DNA of 64,000 nt from Haemophilus massiliensis (lineage in GTDB: Bacteria > Pseudomonadota > Gammaproteobacteria > Enterobacterales > Pasteurellaceae), in assembly GCA_000752995.2 (NCBI GenBank), contig LM994634.1, positions 519,925 through 583,924 of the forward strand, in the 5' to 3' direction. Positions 1-12,368 of this stretch are shown piece by piece. Position 1 is the stretch's first letter; each line of letters begins with the position of its first letter. The translations under genes and the position numbers were made by a program. A model generated the notes under the pieces. The model did not search any database. It saw only the letters and a list, made by a program, of their open reading frames with translations, and was not told the DNA's origin.

Positions 1-1566
1 GAAGTGTTGTCGGTACGCGGTTCAATTCTGGATCGTAATGGTCAGTTACTGTCAGTCAGCGTGCCGATGTATTCCATTGTGGCGGATGCAAAATTTATTT
101 ACGAAGAAAACGCTTTACAGGATAAAGATCGCTGGAAAGCGCTGGCGGAAGTATTGGGCGTATCTTATAACACGCTGATTAAACGGCTGGAAAAAGATCC
201 GGCTTCTCGTTTTGTGTATTTATCCCGCCAAGTTTCGCCGACGGTCGCCGATTATATTAAACAGCTGAAACTTAAAGGCGTCGTGCTGAAAACCGAGGCA
301 CGCCGTTTTTATCCGCGGGTGGAAGAAACCGCCCATATTATCGGTTATACTGATATTGACGGCGCCGGGATTGAAGGGATCGAAAAAAGTTTTAATTCTC
401 TGCTGGTGGGCAAATCTGGTTCGCGTACTTATCGTAAAGATAAATACGGCAATGTGGTGGAAGATATTGCCGATGTGAAAAAATACGATGCGCATGATGT
501 GACCCTGAGCATTGATGAAAAGCTGCAATCCATGGTGTATCGTGAAATCAAAAAAGCGGTGACGGAAAATAAAGCGGAATCAGGTACCGCCGTGCTGGTG
601 GATATTCGTACCGGCGAAGTATTGGCGATGGTCAACGCGCCGTCTTACAACCCGAATAACCGCCTCGGCGTTAAAGCGGAACTGATGCGTAACCGCGCGA
701 TTACCGATACGTTCGAGCCGGGTTCAACGGTTAAACCGTTTGTCGTTTTAACCGCACTTCAGCGTGGAGCGGTACGCCGTGACGAAGTGATTAATACCGG
801 ACCGCTGGTATTAAACGGACATGAAATTCGAGATGTTGCCCCGCGCGACAAGCAAACGTTGGATCAAATTCTGGAAAATTCCAGTAACCGCGGTGTCAGC
901 CGTTTGGCGTTGCGTATGCCGCCGACCGCATTAATGGAAACTTATCAAAATGCCGGTTTAGGTAAACCGACGGATCTCGGTTTGATTGGCGAGCAGTCCG
1001 GTTTGCTGAATGCCAATCGCAAACGTTGGGCAGATATTGAACGCGCTAACGTGGCTTACGGTTACGGCATTAATGCCACACCGCTGCAAATTGCGCGCGC
1101 CTATGTGACGCTCGGTAGTTTCGGGATTTATCGCCCGCTTTCCATTACCAAAGTGGATCCCCCGGTGATCGGCAATCGTGTATTTCCGGAAAAACTGACC
1201 CGCGAAGTGGTCAACATGATGGAAAAGGTCGCCATAAAAAATAAACGCGCCATGGTGGAAGGTTATCGGGTCGGGGTGAAAACCGGAACGGCGAAAAAGC
1301 TGGAAAACGGTCGTTATGTGGATAAATATATTGCATATACCGCAGGCGTTGCGCCAATCAGCGATCCGCGTTATGCCCTGATTGTGTTGATTAACGATCC
1401 GAAAGCCGGGCAGTATTACGGCGGTGCGGTTTCCGCTCCGGTATTTTCCAGTATTATGGGCTATGCGTTGCGTACCAATAATGTGACGCCTGACGGTATT
1501 GAGCAGGATAAAATGGCAAAACGCATGGTTCGTTTAAGTGATAAAAAAACCGAAAAAACGAACTAG
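1..1566 (+). CDS. ftsI: Peptidoglycan transpeptidase FtsI (PBP3), 5' end missing
   Basis: Septal peptidoglycan D,D-transpeptidase, anchored in the inner membrane with its catalytic domain in the periplasm. The open frame runs in from the left edge, so the cytoplasmic tail, membrane anchor and part of the dimerisation domain (roughly 85-90 residues) are missing. The GTG at 4 is only the first possible start codon in the fragment. Penicillin-binding motifs are intact in order: STVK with the nucleophilic Ser (about residue 241 counted from base 4), SSN (about 293) and KTGT (about 426). It is followed 24 bp later by murE, the usual dcw order. Known family function: it works with FtsW, also encoded here, in septal wall synthesis. 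Confidence 0.97.
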   Translation, partial: EVLSVRGSILDRNGQLLSVSVPMYSIVADAKFIYEENALQDKDRWKALAEVLGVSYNTLIKRLEKDPASRFVYLSRQVSPTVADYIKQLKLKGVVLKTEARRFYPRVEETAHIIGYTDIDGAGIEGIEKSFNSLLVGKSGSRTYRKDKYGNVVEDIADVKKYDAHDVTLSIDEKLQSMVYREIKKAVTENKAESGTAVLVDIRTGEVLAMVNAPSYNPNNRLGVKAELMRNRAITDTFEPGSTVKPFVVLTALQRGAVRRDEVINTGPLVLNGHEIRDVAPRDKQTLDQILENSSNRGVSRLALRMPPTALMETYQNAGLGKPTDLGLIGEQSGLLNANRKRWADIERANVAYGYGINATPLQIARAYVTLGSFGIYRPLSITKVDPPVIGNRVFPEKLTREVVNMMEKVAIKNKRAMVEGYRVGVKTGTAKKLENGRYVDKYIAYTAGVAPISDPRYALIVLINDPKAGQYYGGAVSAPVFSSIMGYALRTNNVTPDGIEQDKMAKRMVRLSDKKTEKTN

Positions 1567-1590
1567 CCGTTTTTTAATGAAGAAAAAATT

Positions 1591-3054
1591 ATGCAAAAAC
1601 TTACCGCACTTTTAGGGTTATCTCAGCTTGCCAACGAGGTCGAGCTGAGCGATATGACATTGGACAGCCGCTCTGTAAAGACTGGCTGTCTTTTCGTTGC
1701 AGTCAAAGGACATCAAACCGACGGGCGCCGTTATATTACACAAGCGCTGCAAAAGGGCGCAAGTGCGGTGCTTTTTGAAGCGGATTCGGTGCAGCAGCAC
1801 TTGCACATTCAGTATGAAAACGGCGTTCCGTTAATCGCTTATTATGGTTTATCCGAGCAGTTGTCCGCCATTGCCGATAAATTTTATGCCTCGCCTTCCT
1901 GTCGCCTCACACTGGTCGGTGTGACCGGAACTAACGGCAAAACAACCGTCGCACAGTTACTGGCACAATGGACGCAATTGCTCGGGCATACTGCCGGTGT
2001 GATGGGAACAATCGGAAACGGTTTATACGGTCAGCTGAAAGCGGCGGCTAATACCACCGGTTCTGCGCTTGAAATTCAGGCTTCATTGGCGGATTTTGCC
2101 GCGCAAGGGGCGGAGTTTGCCGCCATTGAAGTTTCTTCACACGGCTTGGTACAGCATCGGGTGGACGCGCTGCATTTTGCGGCAGTGATCTTCACGAATC
2201 TGAGTCGTGATCATCTTGATTATCATCATTCAATGGCAAACTACGCCGCTGCTAAAAAGCGCCTGTTCACTGAGCTGAACAGCGCACACCAAATTATTAA
2301 TGCCGATGATCATATCGGTGCTCAATGGCTGGCAGAATTACCGCAGGCGGTGGCGGTCAGCTGCGATCCGGCATTTCAGCCGAGACATAATCCATGGTTG
2401 AAAGCCGAACGAATCATCTTCAAGGGTAACGGCGCGCTGATTGCATTTCGCTCAAGCTGGGGCGACGGCGAATTGCACAGCCCGCTAATCGGCGCCTTTA
2501 ATGTCAGCAACCTGCTGTTGGTGGGCGCAACCTTATTGGCATTAGGTTATTCTGTGGCACAATTATCTGACAGTGTAGCAAAACTAAAGGGCGTATGCGG
2601 ACGTATGGAAATGTTGACTGCCCCCCATAAGCCGACGGCGATTGTGGACTATGCGCACACCCCCGATGCGCTGGAAAAAGCCCTGATAGCGGCACGTCAA
2701 CATTGTCATGGCAAACTGTGGTGTATTTTCGGTTGCGGCGGTGATCGTGACCGCGGCAAACGCCCATTGATGGCGCAAATCGCCGAGCGACTTGCGGATC
2801 GGGTGATTGCAACGGATGATAATCCGCGCACGGAAGACAAACAGCAAATTATGGCGGATATTTTAGCGGGGTTTGAACAACCGCAGCGGGTGTCAGTTAT
2901 CCATGATCGCGAACAAGCAATTCGCAGCGCGATAGAAAGTGCGGTGGAAAATGATGTGATTTTAATCGCCGGTAAGGGTCATGAAGATTATCAGATCATC
3001 GGTACAAGCAAACAGCACTTTTCCGATCAGGAAACGGTAATAAAGTATTTTTAA
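1591..3054 (+). CDS. murE: UDP-MurNAc-L-Ala-D-Glu:meso-diaminopimelate ligase MurE
   Basis: Cytoplasmic Mur ligase adding the third stem-peptide residue. The 487-aa protein has the ATP-binding loop GTNGKTT (residues 113-119), the Mur central and C-terminal domains, and DNPR in the C-terminal domain, the signature of ligases that select meso-diaminopimelate rather than lysine. This fits a Gram-negative wall. An uptake signal sequence at 1603-1611 encodes part of the extreme N-terminus (Leu-Thr-Ala-Leu), so the signal has been tolerated inside the first codons of an essential gene. It lies between ftsI and murF in the dcw cluster. Confidence 0.97.
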   Translation: MQKLTALLGLSQLANEVELSDMTLDSRSVKTGCLFVAVKGHQTDGRRYITQALQKGASAVLFEADSVQQHLHIQYENGVPLIAYYGLSEQLSAIADKFYASPSCRLTLVGVTGTNGKTTVAQLLAQWTQLLGHTAGVMGTIGNGLYGQLKAAANTTGSALEIQASLADFAAQGAEFAAIEVSSHGLVQHRVDALHFAAVIFTNLSRDHLDYHHSMANYAAAKKRLFTELNSAHQIINADDHIGAQWLAELPQAVAVSCDPAFQPRHNPWLKAERIIFKGNGALIAFRSSWGDGELHSPLIGAFNVSNLLLVGATLLALGYSVAQLSDSVAKLKGVCGRMEMLTAPHKPTAIVDYAHTPDALEKALIAARQHCHGKLWCIFGCGGDRDRGKRPLMAQIAERLADRVIATDDNPRTEDKQQIMADILAGFEQPQRVSVIHDREQAIRSAIESAVENDVILIAGKGHEDYQIIGTSKQHFSDQETVIKYF

Positions 3055-3114
3055 ACGGAAAAGCAAGGTGGCTGATTGCCGGATATGCCTTGCGACAAAC
3101 TCAGAAGCATAATC

Positions 3115-4497
3115 ATGATTAAACTTGATCTCAAACGGATTGCAGATGTTTTGCAGGCCGAATTAATCGGTGACGGGCGCATCAGCGTGGAAAACGTCAG
3201 CACCGATACCCGTCAGCCGACTGAAAACGGCTTGTTTTTTGCCCTAAAGGGCGAAAAATTTGATGCCCATGCTTATCTCGGCGCTGCCGTTGCACAAGGC
3301 TGCCGTGCAGTTGTTGTGCAACATCGTTGCGATGTTGCCGTACCCCAGCTTATTGTCAGTGATACCCGTATTGCGCTGGGACGGTTGGCACAATGGTTGA
3401 AAGCGCATTTAAATCCGATAACCGTGGCGATTACCGGTTCTTCCGGAAAAACTTCAGTGAAAGAAATGACTGCGTCAATTCTGCGCGAAAGTGCGCTGGA
3501 TTCCGACGCGGTTTTGTTTACTCAGGGTAATTTTAATAATGACATCGGCGTGCCGTTGACCTTGCTGCGCTTGAAGGAAAAACACCGTTTCGCCGTGGTG
3601 GAACTGGGCGCTAATCATATTGGCGAAATCGCGTACACGACTGCGCTGGTGCGCCCGGATGTGGCGTTGGTCAATAATGTAGCGGCAGCGCATTTGGAAG
3701 GTTTTGGCAGTATCGAGGGGGTGGCGCAGGCAAAAGGCGAAATTTACCGCGGTTTGAAACAAAACGGCGTGGCGCTGATTAATTTGGATTGCCATTATCT
3801 GACGCGTTGGCAGGCGGATATCGGCAATCACCAAGTGCGGTCGTTTTCTATCAAGAATCCACAGGCAGATTTTTATGCGACGGACATTGTGATAACGGAA
3901 CAGGGTTCCGAGTTTATTTTGCACAGCCCGCAAGGTGAGATTGCTGTGCAGCTACCTTATTTAGGCGCGCACAATATTGGCAATGCGCTGGCGGCTGCGG
4001 CGCTGGCAATCAATGCGGGCGCGCACTTGGCTGAGGTGAAACGAGGATTGGAGCGTCAAGCGCAAGTGAGCGGGCGTTTATTTCCGCTAAATCCCTGCAA
4101 AAACCTGTTATTACTAGACGATACTTACAATGCCAATGTAGATTCGTTGCGTTCTGCTATCAGCGTATTACAAAAATATTCCGCTTTTCGTATTTTAGTT
4201 GTTGGTGATATGGCGGAATTAGGCGAAAATAGTCAGCTTTGTCATCAGCAAGTAGCAGATTTTGCCAAGGCGGCGAATTTGGATGCAGTGCTGAGTTTCG
4301 GCTCGGCAAGTGCGTCGATAGCAACGGCTTGCGGTGGTACGCATTTTACCGATAAGGCGGCGCTGATCGCCTGCGCAACGGCATTAATTCGGGATCAATT
4401 AAACGCGAATCAAAAAGTGGTTTTACTGGCAAAAGGGTCACGCAGTATGCGAATGGAAGACGTGATCCGTTCATTAAAGGATAATTTTGTATGTTAG
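3115..4497 (+). CDS. murF: UDP-MurNAc-tripeptide:D-Ala-D-Ala ligase MurF
   Basis: Adds the D-alanyl-D-alanine dipeptide to UDP-MurNAc-tripeptide, the last cytoplasmic step before lipid I. The ATP-binding loop GSSGKTS lies about 108-114 residues in, and the usual Mur three-domain layout is present at about 460 aa. The frame is open from a TTG at 3076, but the ATG at 3115 (MIKLDLKR) matches the family N-terminus and gives normal length, so it is preferred. The stop overlaps the mraY start by 7 bases, implying translational coupling. Confidence 0.96.
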   Translation: MIKLDLKRIADVLQAELIGDGRISVENVSTDTRQPTENGLFFALKGEKFDAHAYLGAAVAQGCRAVVVQHRCDVAVPQLIVSDTRIALGRLAQWLKAHLNPITVAITGSSGKTSVKEMTASILRESALDSDAVLFTQGNFNNDIGVPLTLLRLKEKHRFAVVELGANHIGEIAYTTALVRPDVALVNNVAAAHLEGFGSIEGVAQAKGEIYRGLKQNGVALINLDCHYLTRWQADIGNHQVRSFSIKNPQADFYATDIVITEQGSEFILHSPQGEIAVQLPYLGAHNIGNALAAAALAINAGAHLAEVKRGLERQAQVSGRLFPLNPCKNLLLLDDTYNANVDSLRSAISVLQKYSAFRILVVGDMAELGENSQLCHQQVADFAKAANLDAVLSFGSASASIATACGGTHFTDKAALIACATALIRDQLNANQKVVLLAKGSRSMRMEDVIRSLKDNFVC

Positions 4498-5573
4498 TCT
4501 GGCTGGCTGAATATTTACAGCAATATCAAAGCGGGTTTAATGTGCTGTCGTACATTACCGTACGCGCGATTTTGGCGTTATTGACCGCACTTTTACTTTC
4601 ATTATGGGTCGGACCGAAAGTCATTCGCCGTTTACAGATTCTGAAATTCGGTCAGGAAGTGCGCAACGACGGACCGGAAAGTCATTTAAGCAAAAAAGGT
4701 ACGCCAACGATGGGCGGTATCATGATTTTATTTGCGATCGGCGTCAGCACGTTGTTGTGGGCGAATCTGACCAATCCTTATATTTGGTTCAGTTTGTTGG
4801 TGCTATTCGGTTACGGTGCGGTCGGTTTTATTGATGATTACCGTAAAATTACCCGTAAAAATACCGACGGACTGATTGCGCGTTGGAAATATTTCTGGCT
4901 GTCCGCCATTGCGCTGGTTGCGGTATTTGGCATGTACGCTGTGGGCAAAGATACCGACGCCACTCGATTGGTGGTGCCGTTTTTTAAAGAAATCATGCCG
5001 CAGTTAGGGCTGTTTTATATTATTCTGGCCTATTTCGTGATTGTGGGAACCAGTAACGCGGTGAATCTGACCGATGGGCTGGATGGTCTAGCGATTATGC
5101 CGACAGTTTTTGTGGCCGGGGCGTTTGCGTTAATCGCATGGGCGACGGGGAATGTGGAATGGTCGAAATATTTGTATATTCCTTACATTAAATACACTTC
5201 CGAGTTGGTGGTGTTCTGCACCGCGATTGTCGGCGCGGGGCTGGGTTTTTTATGGTTTAATACCTATCCGGCGCAGGTGTTTATGGGCGATGTGGGGTCA
5301 TTGGCATTGGGCGGCGCGCTGGGCGTGGTCGCGGTGTTGGTACGACAGGAATTTTTACTGGTGATTATGGGCGGCGTATTTGTGATGGAGACGCTGTCGG
5401 TGATTTTGCAGGTGGGCTCCTATAAATTGCGTAAACAGCGTATTTTCCGCATGGCGCCGATTCATCATCATTTTGAACTGAAAGGCTGGCCTGAGCCGCG
5501 GGTGATTATCCGTTTTTGGATTATTTCCCTGATGCTGGTGTTATTAGGGCTGGTGACGCTGAAATTGCGTTAA
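4491..5573 (+). CDS. mraY: Phospho-MurNAc-pentapeptide transferase MraY
   Basis: Integral inner-membrane enzyme that transfers phospho-MurNAc-pentapeptide to undecaprenyl phosphate, forming lipid I. The 360 residues contain about ten hydrophobic helices and the conserved cytoplasmic-loop motifs: the Asp-Asp pair in [24 protein letters not shown] and the C-terminal [11 protein letters not shown]. It overlaps murF by 7 bases and murD follows after 10, so it lies inside a tightly coupled run. An uptake signal sequence lies within the first transmembrane region (about 4584). Confidence 0.98.
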   Translation: MLVWLAEYLQQYQSGFNVLSYITVRAILALLTALLLSLWVGPKVIRRLQILKFGQEVRNDGPESHLSKKGTPTMGGIMILFAIGVSTLLWANLTNPYIWFSLLVLFGYGAVGFIDDYRKITRKNTDGLIARWKYFWLSAIALVAVFGMYAVGKDTDATRLVVPFFKEIMPQLGLFYIILAYFVIVGTSNAVNLTDGLDGLAIMPTVFVAGAFALIAWATGNVEWSKYLYIPYIKYTSELVVFCTAIVGAGLGFLWFNTYPAQVFMGDVGSLALGGALGVVAVLVRQEFLLVIMGGVFVMETLSVILQVGSYKLRKQRIFRMAPIHHHFELKGWPEPRVIIRFWIISLMLVLLGLVTLKLR

Positions 5574-5583
5574 GAGAAGAGCT

Positions 5584-6897
5584 ATGAATAGTCAATATCG
5601 GAATAAAAATATTTGTGTTGTCGGACTAGGTAAAACCGGATTGTCTTGTGTGCGCTTTTTAAGCGCGCAACAGGCTAAAGTGCGGGTGATTGACACGCGC
5701 GCCAATCCGTCCGGCGCCGCGCAATTAGATAAAGATATTCCGTTGCATACCGGCGGCTTAAACTGGCAATGGTTGCTGGAAAGTGACATGATTGTGATCA
5801 GCCCGGGGTTGGCGGTAAAAACGCCAGAAATTCAGACCGCACTTCAAGCCGGTGTGGAGGTGGTGGGCGATATTGAATTGTTCTGCCGCGCGGCGGACAA
5901 ACCGATTGTGGCGATTACCGGTTCAAACGGCAAAAGTACGGTAACGACGCTGGTGACGGAAATGGCGAAAGCCGCCGGGATAAACGTTGGCATGGGCGGC
6001 AATATCGGTATTCCCGCGCTGTCTTTACTGGACAAAAACTGCGATTTGTATGTATTGGAATTATCCAGTTTTCAGCTGGAAACCACCTACAGTCTGCGTG
6101 CCGCTGCCGCCACGGTGCTGAATGTTACGGAAGATCACATGAACCGTTATGCGGATTTACAGGCATATCGTCAGGCAAAATTAAATATTTATCAGCATTG
6201 CCAAACGGCGGTAGTCAACGGCGAAGACCCGCTGACCCGAGAAGACGGTGTGCAAAGCGCGCAAACACAGGTCAGTTTTGCCGAACATGATGCCGATTAC
6301 TGGCTGAAAAGTGAAAACGACAAGCAATATTTAATGGCAGGGCAGTCAATGATTTTGCCTTGCGATGAAGTCAGACTGACCGGTCGCCATAATCAGATGA
6401 ACGCACTGGCGGCAGTGGCGTTGGCACAGGCGGTGGGAATCGATTTAAGCGCAATTCGCACCGCACTTCGTACGTTTGGCGGTTTAGATCACCGTTTTCA
6501 ATTAGCGCATTTTGCTCATGGCGTGCGCTGGATCAATGATTCCAAAGCTACCAATGTAGGTAGCACCGTGGCGGCACTGACCGGTTTGCAAATTGCTGGA
6601 AACTTATATCTATTATTGGGCGGTGACGGTAAAGGGGCAGATTTTTCGGCACTGGCGGTATTGCTGAATCAGCCATATATTTATTGTTACTGTTTCGGGC
6701 GGGATGGGGCGCAGTTGGCTGCATTGTCCGCACAAAGTCGGTTATTTGAAACGATGGCACAGGCAATCGAAAGCTTGCGTCCGATACTAAAAGCGGGAGA
6801 TATGGTGTTATTGTCGCCGGCCTGCGCCAGTTTGGATCAATTTGTTTCCTTTGAGCAACGCGGAGAAGAATTCACCCGTTTGGCAAAATTAAGTTAG
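5584..6897 (+). CDS. murD: UDP-MurNAc-L-alanine:D-glutamate ligase MurD
   Basis: Cytoplasmic Mur ligase adding D-glutamate. At 437 aa it has the normal family length, with an N-terminal Rossmann-like UDP-binding domain (VVGLGKTG near the start), the P-loop GSNGKST around residue 118, and the NDSKATN stretch of the central/C-terminal region. It sits 10 bp after mraY and 10 bp before ftsW. Two in-frame uptake signals (about 5838 and 6461) encode ordinary residues without disturbing the frame. Confidence 0.97.
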   Translation: MNSQYRNKNICVVGLGKTGLSCVRFLSAQQAKVRVIDTRANPSGAAQLDKDIPLHTGGLNWQWLLESDMIVISPGLAVKTPEIQTALQAGVEVVGDIELFCRAADKPIVAITGSNGKSTVTTLVTEMAKAAGINVGMGGNIGIPALSLLDKNCDLYVLELSSFQLETTYSLRAAAATVLNVTEDHMNRYADLQAYRQAKLNIYQHCQTAVVNGEDPLTREDGVQSAQTQVSFAEHDADYWLKSENDKQYLMAGQSMILPCDEVRLTGRHNQMNALAAVALAQAVGIDLSAIRTALRTFGGLDHRFQLAHFAHGVRWINDSKATNVGSTVAALTGLQIAGNLYLLLGGDGKGADFSALAVLLNQPYIYCYCFGRDGAQLAALSAQSRLFETMAQAIESLRPILKAGDMVLLSPACASLDQFVSFEQRGEEFTRLAKLS

Positions 6898-6907
6898 AGT
6901 CAGGTTA

Positions 6908-8098
6908 ATGCGGTTTATTGAGAAGTTTAAACAAAATTACCAAGATTGGGCGAGATTGGCGCCGAACAATTTACTTTATGACCGGGCGCTGTTCTGGTTA
7001 TTTATTATCTTATTGCTAATCGGCTTGGTGGCGGTGTCTTCCGCTTCAATTCCGGTGGGAACTAGGCTGTTCAATGATTCATTCTATTTTGCCAAACGCG
7101 ACGCGCTGTATGTGGTGATTTCCATTGTGGCCTGCTATACCTTTTTACAAGTTCCGATGGACAACTGGCAAAAATATCATGCCTACATTTTTTGGAGTGC
7201 GATGTTTTTGCTGGTACTGGTGCTGATTCCCGGTATCGGTGCTAAAATCAACGGTGCCAGACGTTGGATCCCGCTGGTCTTCTTTAATTTTCAGCCCGCC
7301 GAATTTGCCAAACTGGCACTAACCTGTTTTCTCGCCAGCTATTTTACTCGCCGTTACGACGAAGTGCGCAGCCGGCGATTAAGCGCTTTTAAACCTATGA
7401 TTGTCATGGGATTGTTAGGTGGATTGTTATTATTGCAACCGGATTTAGGCAGTACGATCGTATTGTTTATTATTACTTTCGGGTTGTTGTTCATTGCCGG
7501 CGCCAATTTCTGGCAGTTTGTCGCGCTGGGCTTTTCCGGCGTGTTGCTGATTTTATGGCTTGCCGTTTCCTCCGCTTATCGACTGAAACGCCTGACCGGT
7601 TTTATGGATCCGTTTCAGGATCCGTACGGCACCGGATTTCAGCTGTCTAATTCATTAATGGCGTTCGGGCGAGGTGAGTTCAGCGGAGAAGGGCTGGGCA
7701 ATTCAATTCAGAAACTGGAATATTTGCCGGAGGCGCATACTGACTTTGTGATGGCGGTGATCGGTGAGGAATTCGGTTTCATCGGCATTTTCTTCGTTAT
7801 TGTTTTATTGGCGCTGCTGGTGTTCAGAGCAATGAAAATCGGGCGTGAATCGTTACAATTGGAACAGCGTTTTAAAGGATTTTTTGCATTTGGGGTCAGT
7901 TTCTGGATTTTTTTCCAAGGCTTTGTCAATCTGGGCATGGCATTGGGTTTATTGCCGACTAAAGGGCTGACTTTCCCGCTGGTCAGTTACGGTGGTTCAA
8001 GTTTGATTATTATGTCGATTACGATCGGCGTGTTATTACGCATCGACCATGAAAACCGGTTAATGCGCGGCGGTCAGGCTCGTTTGCGGGATGATTAA
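6908..8098 (+). CDS. ftsW: Septal peptidoglycan glycosyltransferase FtsW (SEDS family)
   Basis: Ten-helix membrane protein of the shape, elongation, division and sporulation family. It polymerises lipid II at the septum together with FtsI. The 396-aa sequence shows alternating hydrophobic helices, the family stretch KINGARRW and FQPAEFAK in the first half, and the C-terminal signature PLVSYGGSS. The stop overlaps the murG start by 8 bases, so translation of the two is probably coupled. It is placed, as in other gamma-proteobacteria, between murD and murG. Confidence 0.96.
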   Translation: MRFIEKFKQNYQDWARLAPNNLLYDRALFWLFIILLLIGLVAVSSASIPVGTRLFNDSFYFAKRDALYVVISIVACYTFLQVPMDNWQKYHAYIFWSAMFLLVLVLIPGIGAKINGARRWIPLVFFNFQPAEFAKLALTCFLASYFTRRYDEVRSRRLSAFKPMIVMGLLGGLLLLQPDLGSTIVLFIITFGLLFIAGANFWQFVALGFSGVLLILWLAVSSAYRLKRLTGFMDPFQDPYGTGFQLSNSLMAFGRGEFSGEGLGNSIQKLEYLPEAHTDFVMAVIGEEFGFIGIFFVIVLLALLVFRAMKIGRESLQLEQRFKGFFAFGVSFWIFFQGFVNLGMALGLLPTKGLTFPLVSYGGSSLIIMSITIGVLLRIDHENRLMRGGQARLRDD

Positions 8099-9170
8099 GG
8101 ATCATATTGTGGTACAGAAAACAAGAAAAAAATTACTTATCATGGCGGGTGGTACCGGCGGGCATGTTTTTCCCGCAATTGCCGTAGCGCAATATTTACA
8201 GCAGCAGGGCTGGGACATTTGCTGGCTGGGTACGCAAGACCGTATGGAAGCGCAGCTGGTGCCGAAATACGGAATTCCTATTCGCTTTATTCGGATTTCA
8301 GGATTGCGCGGCAAAGGCATTAAAGCATTACTGGCAGCGCCGTTTGCGATTTGCAGAGCCGTATTGCAAGCGAGAAAAATTATTCGTGATTATCGTCCTG
8401 ATGCAGTGTTGGGGATGGGCGGATATGTGTCCGGGCCGGGCGGTCTTGCCGCCAAGCTATGCGGCGTGCCGATTGTGCTGCATGAACAAAATGCCATTGC
8501 CGGCTTGACTAATCATTGGTTGGCTAAGATCGCCACGCGGGTATTACAGGCGTTTCCAAGCGCATTCGCGCAGGCGCAGACGGTGGGAAACCCGGTTAGA
8601 CAGGATTTATTCGCAATGCCCTCGCCGCAGGAACGTTTTGCCGGTAGGAGCGGTAAATTGCGAGTATTGGTGGTCGGCGGCAGTCAAGGCGCAAGAGTGC
8701 TGAATCTCACGCTCCCTGTAGTGGTGTCGCGTTTGGCGGATAAACTTGAAGTGCGTCATCAGGTCGGAGCCGGTGCGGCGGCACAGATTCAGGCGCTTTA
8801 TCCCGCCGATGCGGACGTTCGTATTGTTGAATTTATTGACGATATGGCACAGGCTTACGGTTGGGCGGATATTGTGATTTGCCGTTCCGGCGCATTGACC
8901 GTTTGCGAGCTGGCGGCGGTAGGCGCTGCGGCAATTTTCGTGCCGTTCCAGCATAAGGATCAACAGCAATATTTAAATGCCAAATACCTTGCCGATGCGG
9001 GGGCGGCGGAAATCGTGCAACAAAAAGACTTAAATGCTGATGTGCTGGTGCAGTTGTTAAGTCGTCTTGATCGCGGCAAATTACTGGATATGGCAGTGAA
9101 GGCAAAGACAATGTCGGCACCGCGTGCTGCGGAGCAGGTTGCGCAAGCGGTTATTGACGTGGCAAATTAA
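8091..9170 (+). CDS. murG: UDP-GlcNAc:lipid I N-acetylglucosaminyltransferase MurG
   Basis: Peripheral inner-membrane GT-B glycosyltransferase converting lipid I to lipid II. The N-terminal glycine-rich loop [10 protein letters not shown] lies at about residues 19-28, HEQNAIAG lies in the first domain, and the donor-binding Rossmann domain carries GGSQGAR and CRSGALT. The chosen ATG at 8091 overlaps ftsW by 8 bases. A GTG at 8109 would shorten the tail by six residues and cannot be excluded from sequence alone. Confidence 0.97.
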   Translation: MIKDHIVVQKTRKKLLIMAGGTGGHVFPAIAVAQYLQQQGWDICWLGTQDRMEAQLVPKYGIPIRFIRISGLRGKGIKALLAAPFAICRAVLQARKIIRDYRPDAVLGMGGYVSGPGGLAAKLCGVPIVLHEQNAIAGLTNHWLAKIATRVLQAFPSAFAQAQTVGNPVRQDLFAMPSPQERFAGRSGKLRVLVVGGSQGARVLNLTLPVVVSRLADKLEVRHQVGAGAAAQIQALYPADADVRIVEFIDDMAQAYGWADIVICRSGALTVCELAAVGAAAIFVPFQHKDQQQYLNAKYLADAGAAEIVQQKDLNADVLVQLLSRLDRGKLLDMAVKAKTMSAPRAAEQVAQAVIDVAN

Positions 9171-9188
9171 GGAATCAGGAAGAGATAA

Positions 9189-10625
9189 ATGAAAGATTTT
9201 CAACAACGGGTCAGACAGACTGTGCCGGAAATGCGTCGGGTACGCCAGATTCATTTTGTCGGTATCGGTGGCGCCGGCATGGGCGGTATTGCAGAAGTGT
9301 TGTTAAATGAAGGGTATTTGATAACCGGTTCGGACATTGCGGAAAGTGCGGTCACAAATCGATTAGTTTCTTTAGGCGCGAAAGTATTTTTCCGTCATGA
9401 AGCAGGCAATGTTACAGGTGCCAGCGTAGTGGTGGTTTCCAGTGCGATTAAAGCGGATAATCCGGAAGTGAAGGCGGCACGCGAAAAACGCATTCCGGTT
9501 ATTCAGCGGGCGCAGATGCTGGCGGAAATTATGCGTTTTCGACATGGCATTGCCATTGCCGGTACACACGGCAAAACCACTACGACAGCGATGATTTCGA
9601 TGATTTATGCGCAGGCGGGGCTGGATCCGACCTTTGTCAATGGCGGTTTGGTGAAGTCTGCCGGTACTAACGCACATTTAGGCTGTAGCCGTTATCTGAT
9701 TGCGGAAGCGGATGAGAGCGATGCTTCGTTCCTGCATCTACAGCCAATGGTGTCGGTAGTGACTAATATTGAGCCCGACCATATGGATACTTATCATGGC
9801 GATTTTGAAGAGATGAAACAGACCTATGTGAATTTTCTGCATAATTTGCCGTTTTACGGTTTGGCGGTGCTTTGTGCCGATGATCCGGTTTTACATGAAT
9901 TGGTGCCGCAGGTCGGGCGTCAGGTAGTCACTTACGGTTTTAGCAAAAAGGCGGATTATCGAATTGAAAATTATCGCCAAACCGGCTTTCAAGGGCGTTA
10001 TACGGTGTTGACTCCGGCGGGAAAGGCCATTGAGGTATTGCTGAATGTTCCGGGGCGGCATAATGCATTGAACGCCACTGCCGCGCTGGCGGTAGCGAAA
10101 GAAGAAGGCATCGGCGATGAGGCGATTCTTATCGCGCTGGCTGATTTTCAGGGCGCAGGACGCCGTTTTGACCAGCTCGGTAAATTTAGTCGCCCAAATG
10201 GTAGGGTAATGTTGGTGGATGATTACGGTCATCATCCGACGGAGGTGGAAGTGACCATTGAGGCGGCGCGTCAGGGTTGGGGCAACAAACGTATTGTGAT
10301 GATTTTTCAGCCGCATCGTTATTCGCGCACCAGAGATTTATTTGAGGATTTCGTGCGTGTGCTGTCACAGGTGGATGTGTTGATTATGCTGGATGTTTAT
10401 GCCGCAGGCGAACAGCCGATTGCTGGTGCGGACAGTCGTTCTTTGTGCCGTTCGATTCGTAATCTGGGCAAGGTGGATCCGATTTTTGTCGCCGATCACG
10501 CACAGTTGGCGGAAATACTTGATCAGGTTACTCAAGATGGTGATCTGATTCTTGCGCAAGGTGCGGGTGATGTGAGCAAATTATCCCGTCGCTTAGTGGA
10601 AAAATGGACAACGGAACAACAGTAA
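9189..10625 (+). CDS. murC: UDP-MurNAc:L-alanine ligase MurC
   Basis: First Mur ligase of the pathway, adding L-alanine to UDP-MurNAc in the cytoplasm. The 478-aa protein shows the N-terminal nucleotide-sugar fold ([12 protein letters not shown]), the ATP loop GTHGKTTTT at about residues 122-130, the EPDHMD stretch and the C-terminal DDYGHHPTE motif. It follows murG by 18 bp and precedes ddlB by 15 bp. Being encoded after the later-acting enzymes is the normal dcw order. Confidence 0.97.
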   Translation: MKDFQQRVRQTVPEMRRVRQIHFVGIGGAGMGGIAEVLLNEGYLITGSDIAESAVTNRLVSLGAKVFFRHEAGNVTGASVVVVSSAIKADNPEVKAAREKRIPVIQRAQMLAEIMRFRHGIAIAGTHGKTTTTAMISMIYAQAGLDPTFVNGGLVKSAGTNAHLGCSRYLIAEADESDASFLHLQPMVSVVTNIEPDHMDTYHGDFEEMKQTYVNFLHNLPFYGLAVLCADDPVLHELVPQVGRQVVTYGFSKKADYRIENYRQTGFQGRYTVLTPAGKAIEVLLNVPGRHNALNATAALAVAKEEGIGDEAILIALADFQGAGRRFDQLGKFSRPNGRVMLVDDYGHHPTEVEVTIEAARQGWGNKRIVMIFQPHRYSRTRDLFEDFVRVLSQVDVLIMLDVYAAGEQPIAGADSRSLCRSIRNLGKVDPIFVADHAQLAEILDQVTQDGDLILAQGAGDVSKLSRRLVEKWTTEQQ

Positions 10626-10640
10626 TAAGTGGAACCCTAA

Positions 10641-11570
10641 ATGAAAAAAACATTAAAACAACAAAAAATTGCGGTGTTGCTCGGCGGCACTTCGGCTGAG
10701 CGCGAGGTTTCTCTCAGCTCCGGCAGCGCGGTGTTAGCAGCGTTGCAAAATCAGGGATTTGATGCCCACCCGATTGACCCGAAAACCTTTCCGGTGGCAA
10801 CCCTAAAACAACAGGGATTTGAGCGGGTATTTAATATTTTGCACGGTCGCGGCGGTGAAGACGGCACTATGCAAGGTCTGCTGGAACAAATCGGTTTGCC
10901 TTATACTGGCTGCGGTGTTATGGCTTCGGCGCTGACTATGGATAAATTGCGTACAAAAATGTTATGGAAAGCGTTCGGACTGCCGGTTGCGGAGATGGAA
11001 ATCGTGACAAAATCAAGCCTGCCAGAACTAAACCCGGCGGCTGTTGTCGAAAAACTAGGATTACCGCTGATGGTGAAACCGTCTTTGGAAGGTTCCAGTG
11101 TCGGACTGACTAAAGTGAAAACGGTCGATACCTTGAAAAGTGCGGTGGAATTTGCGTTAGAACATGATGACACCGTGTTGATCGAGGAATGGCTGGCGGG
11201 CGATGAGTTCACTGTGCCGGTATTAGGAAGCGAAGTGTTGCCGGCAATCAAAATCGTACCGGAAGGCGAGTTTTATGACTACGAGGCGAAATATATTTCG
11301 GACAGTACGCAGTATTTTTGTCCGGCCGGTTTAAGCGATGAGCGCGAACAGGAATTACGTCAACTGGTGAAGAAAGCTTATGATGCGTTAGGATGTCGCG
11401 GCTGGAGCCGAATTGACATTATGGCCGATGCGCAAGGCGACTTCCGTTTGGTTGAAGTGAACACTAACCCGGGAATGACCAGCCATAGTTTATTCCCTAA
11501 ATCCGCCGCTGCTGCAGGATATTCTTTTGAGCAGTTGGTGGTGAGAGTGCTGGAGCTCAGTGTCGAATGA
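10641..11570 (+). CDS. ddlB: D-alanine-D-alanine ligase DdlB
   Basis: ATP-grasp enzyme producing the D-Ala-D-Ala dipeptide used by MurF. The 309-aa sequence begins with the ligase signature [15 protein letters not shown] and includes LHGRGGEDG, the ATP-binding lobe with [10 protein letters not shown], and the C-terminal metal and substrate segment [12 protein letters not shown]. The last four bases (ATGA, 11567-11570) contain the start codon of ftsQ, indicating coupled translation. The dcw-linked copy is conventionally called ddlB. Confidence 0.96.
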   Translation: MKKTLKQQKIAVLLGGTSAEREVSLSSGSAVLAALQNQGFDAHPIDPKTFPVATLKQQGFERVFNILHGRGGEDGTMQGLLEQIGLPYTGCGVMASALTMDKLRTKMLWKAFGLPVAEMEIVTKSSLPELNPAAVVEKLGLPLMVKPSLEGSSVGLTKVKTVDTLKSAVEFALEHDDTVLIEEWLAGDEFTVPVLGSEVLPAIKIVPEGEFYDYEAKYISDSTQYFCPAGLSDEREQELRQLVKKAYDALGCRGWSRIDIMADAQGDFRLVEVNTNPGMTSHSLFPKSAAAAGYSFEQLVVRVLELSVE

Positions 11571-12334
11571 ATGTATTGCGGCATAAAACATCGCAAGGAA
11601 TCAGAACCGGTACACGGAAATCCCGGATTTTTGTGCGGATAAAGCCCTTAGTTATGCTATTATGCCTGGGGCTGTTGTTTTATGTATATGCTAATCGGCA
11701 AGATTGGCTGGATGCGTTGGACGATAGACCGATAAGTGCTTTTGCCTTGGTCGGTGCGCCGAACTTTACGACGGACGCCGATGTACGGGAAACGCTGCTG
11801 AAAATGGGCGAGTTGAAAGGCTTTTTCGGGCAGGATATGGATGTGGTTCGGGATCAAATTCGGACTATGCCTTGGATAAAAGATGTGGTAGTGCGAAAAA
11901 TTTGGCCAGATCGGTTGAGTATTCTGGTTAATGAATACACGCCTGTTGCAATCTGGAATGAGACCGAATTTTTATCTGCTGACGGTGTCGTGTTCAAGTT
12001 GCCGATGGAAAAATTAAAACAGCCGAATTTACCTCGTTTATCTGGTCCGGATTATCAAAGTGCGGTCGTTTTAGGAGCATGGAATAAGATTTATAATGAC
12101 TTCAAATCCAAAGGACTGGTTGTCAAGGCGGTTGCTATTGATGCCAGAGGTTCATGGCAAGTGGTGCTGGATAATGATGTCAGATTAAAGTTAGGACGCG
12201 GCGAGTGGAAGACGAAACTGGATCGTTTTGCGACGATTTATCCGCAGATCGAAGTGCCGGAACATAAAAAATTGTCTTATGTGGATCTGAGATACGGTGT
12301 TGGTGCCGCGGTCGGAATGGTGGATGCGGATTAG
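11567..12334 (+). CDS. ftsQ: Cell division protein FtsQ
   Basis: Bitopic divisome protein that bridges early and late division proteins. The 255-aa protein has a short basic cytoplasmic tail, one transmembrane helix at about residues 26-46 ([16 protein letters not shown]) and a periplasmic part starting with a POTRA domain (about residues 58-130) followed by the FtsQ beta domain ([15 protein letters not shown]). It starts inside the ddlB stop region and is followed 34 bp later by ftsA. The identity rests on position and this architecture; FtsQ sequences diverge strongly. Confidence 0.93.
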   Translation: MNVLRHKTSQGIRTGTRKSRIFVRIKPLVMLLCLGLLFYVYANRQDWLDALDDRPISAFALVGAPNFTTDADVRETLLKMGELKGFFGQDMDVVRDQIRTMPWIKDVVVRKIWPDRLSILVNEYTPVAIWNETEFLSADGVVFKLPMEKLKQPNLPRLSGPDYQSAVVLGAWNKIYNDFKSKGLVVKAVAIDARGSWQVVLDNDVRLKLGRGEWKTKLDRFATIYPQIEVPEHKKLSYVDLRYGVGAAVGMVDAD

Positions 12335-12368
12335 TGCATAATTACAGTAAATAGTGCGAAGTTATAAA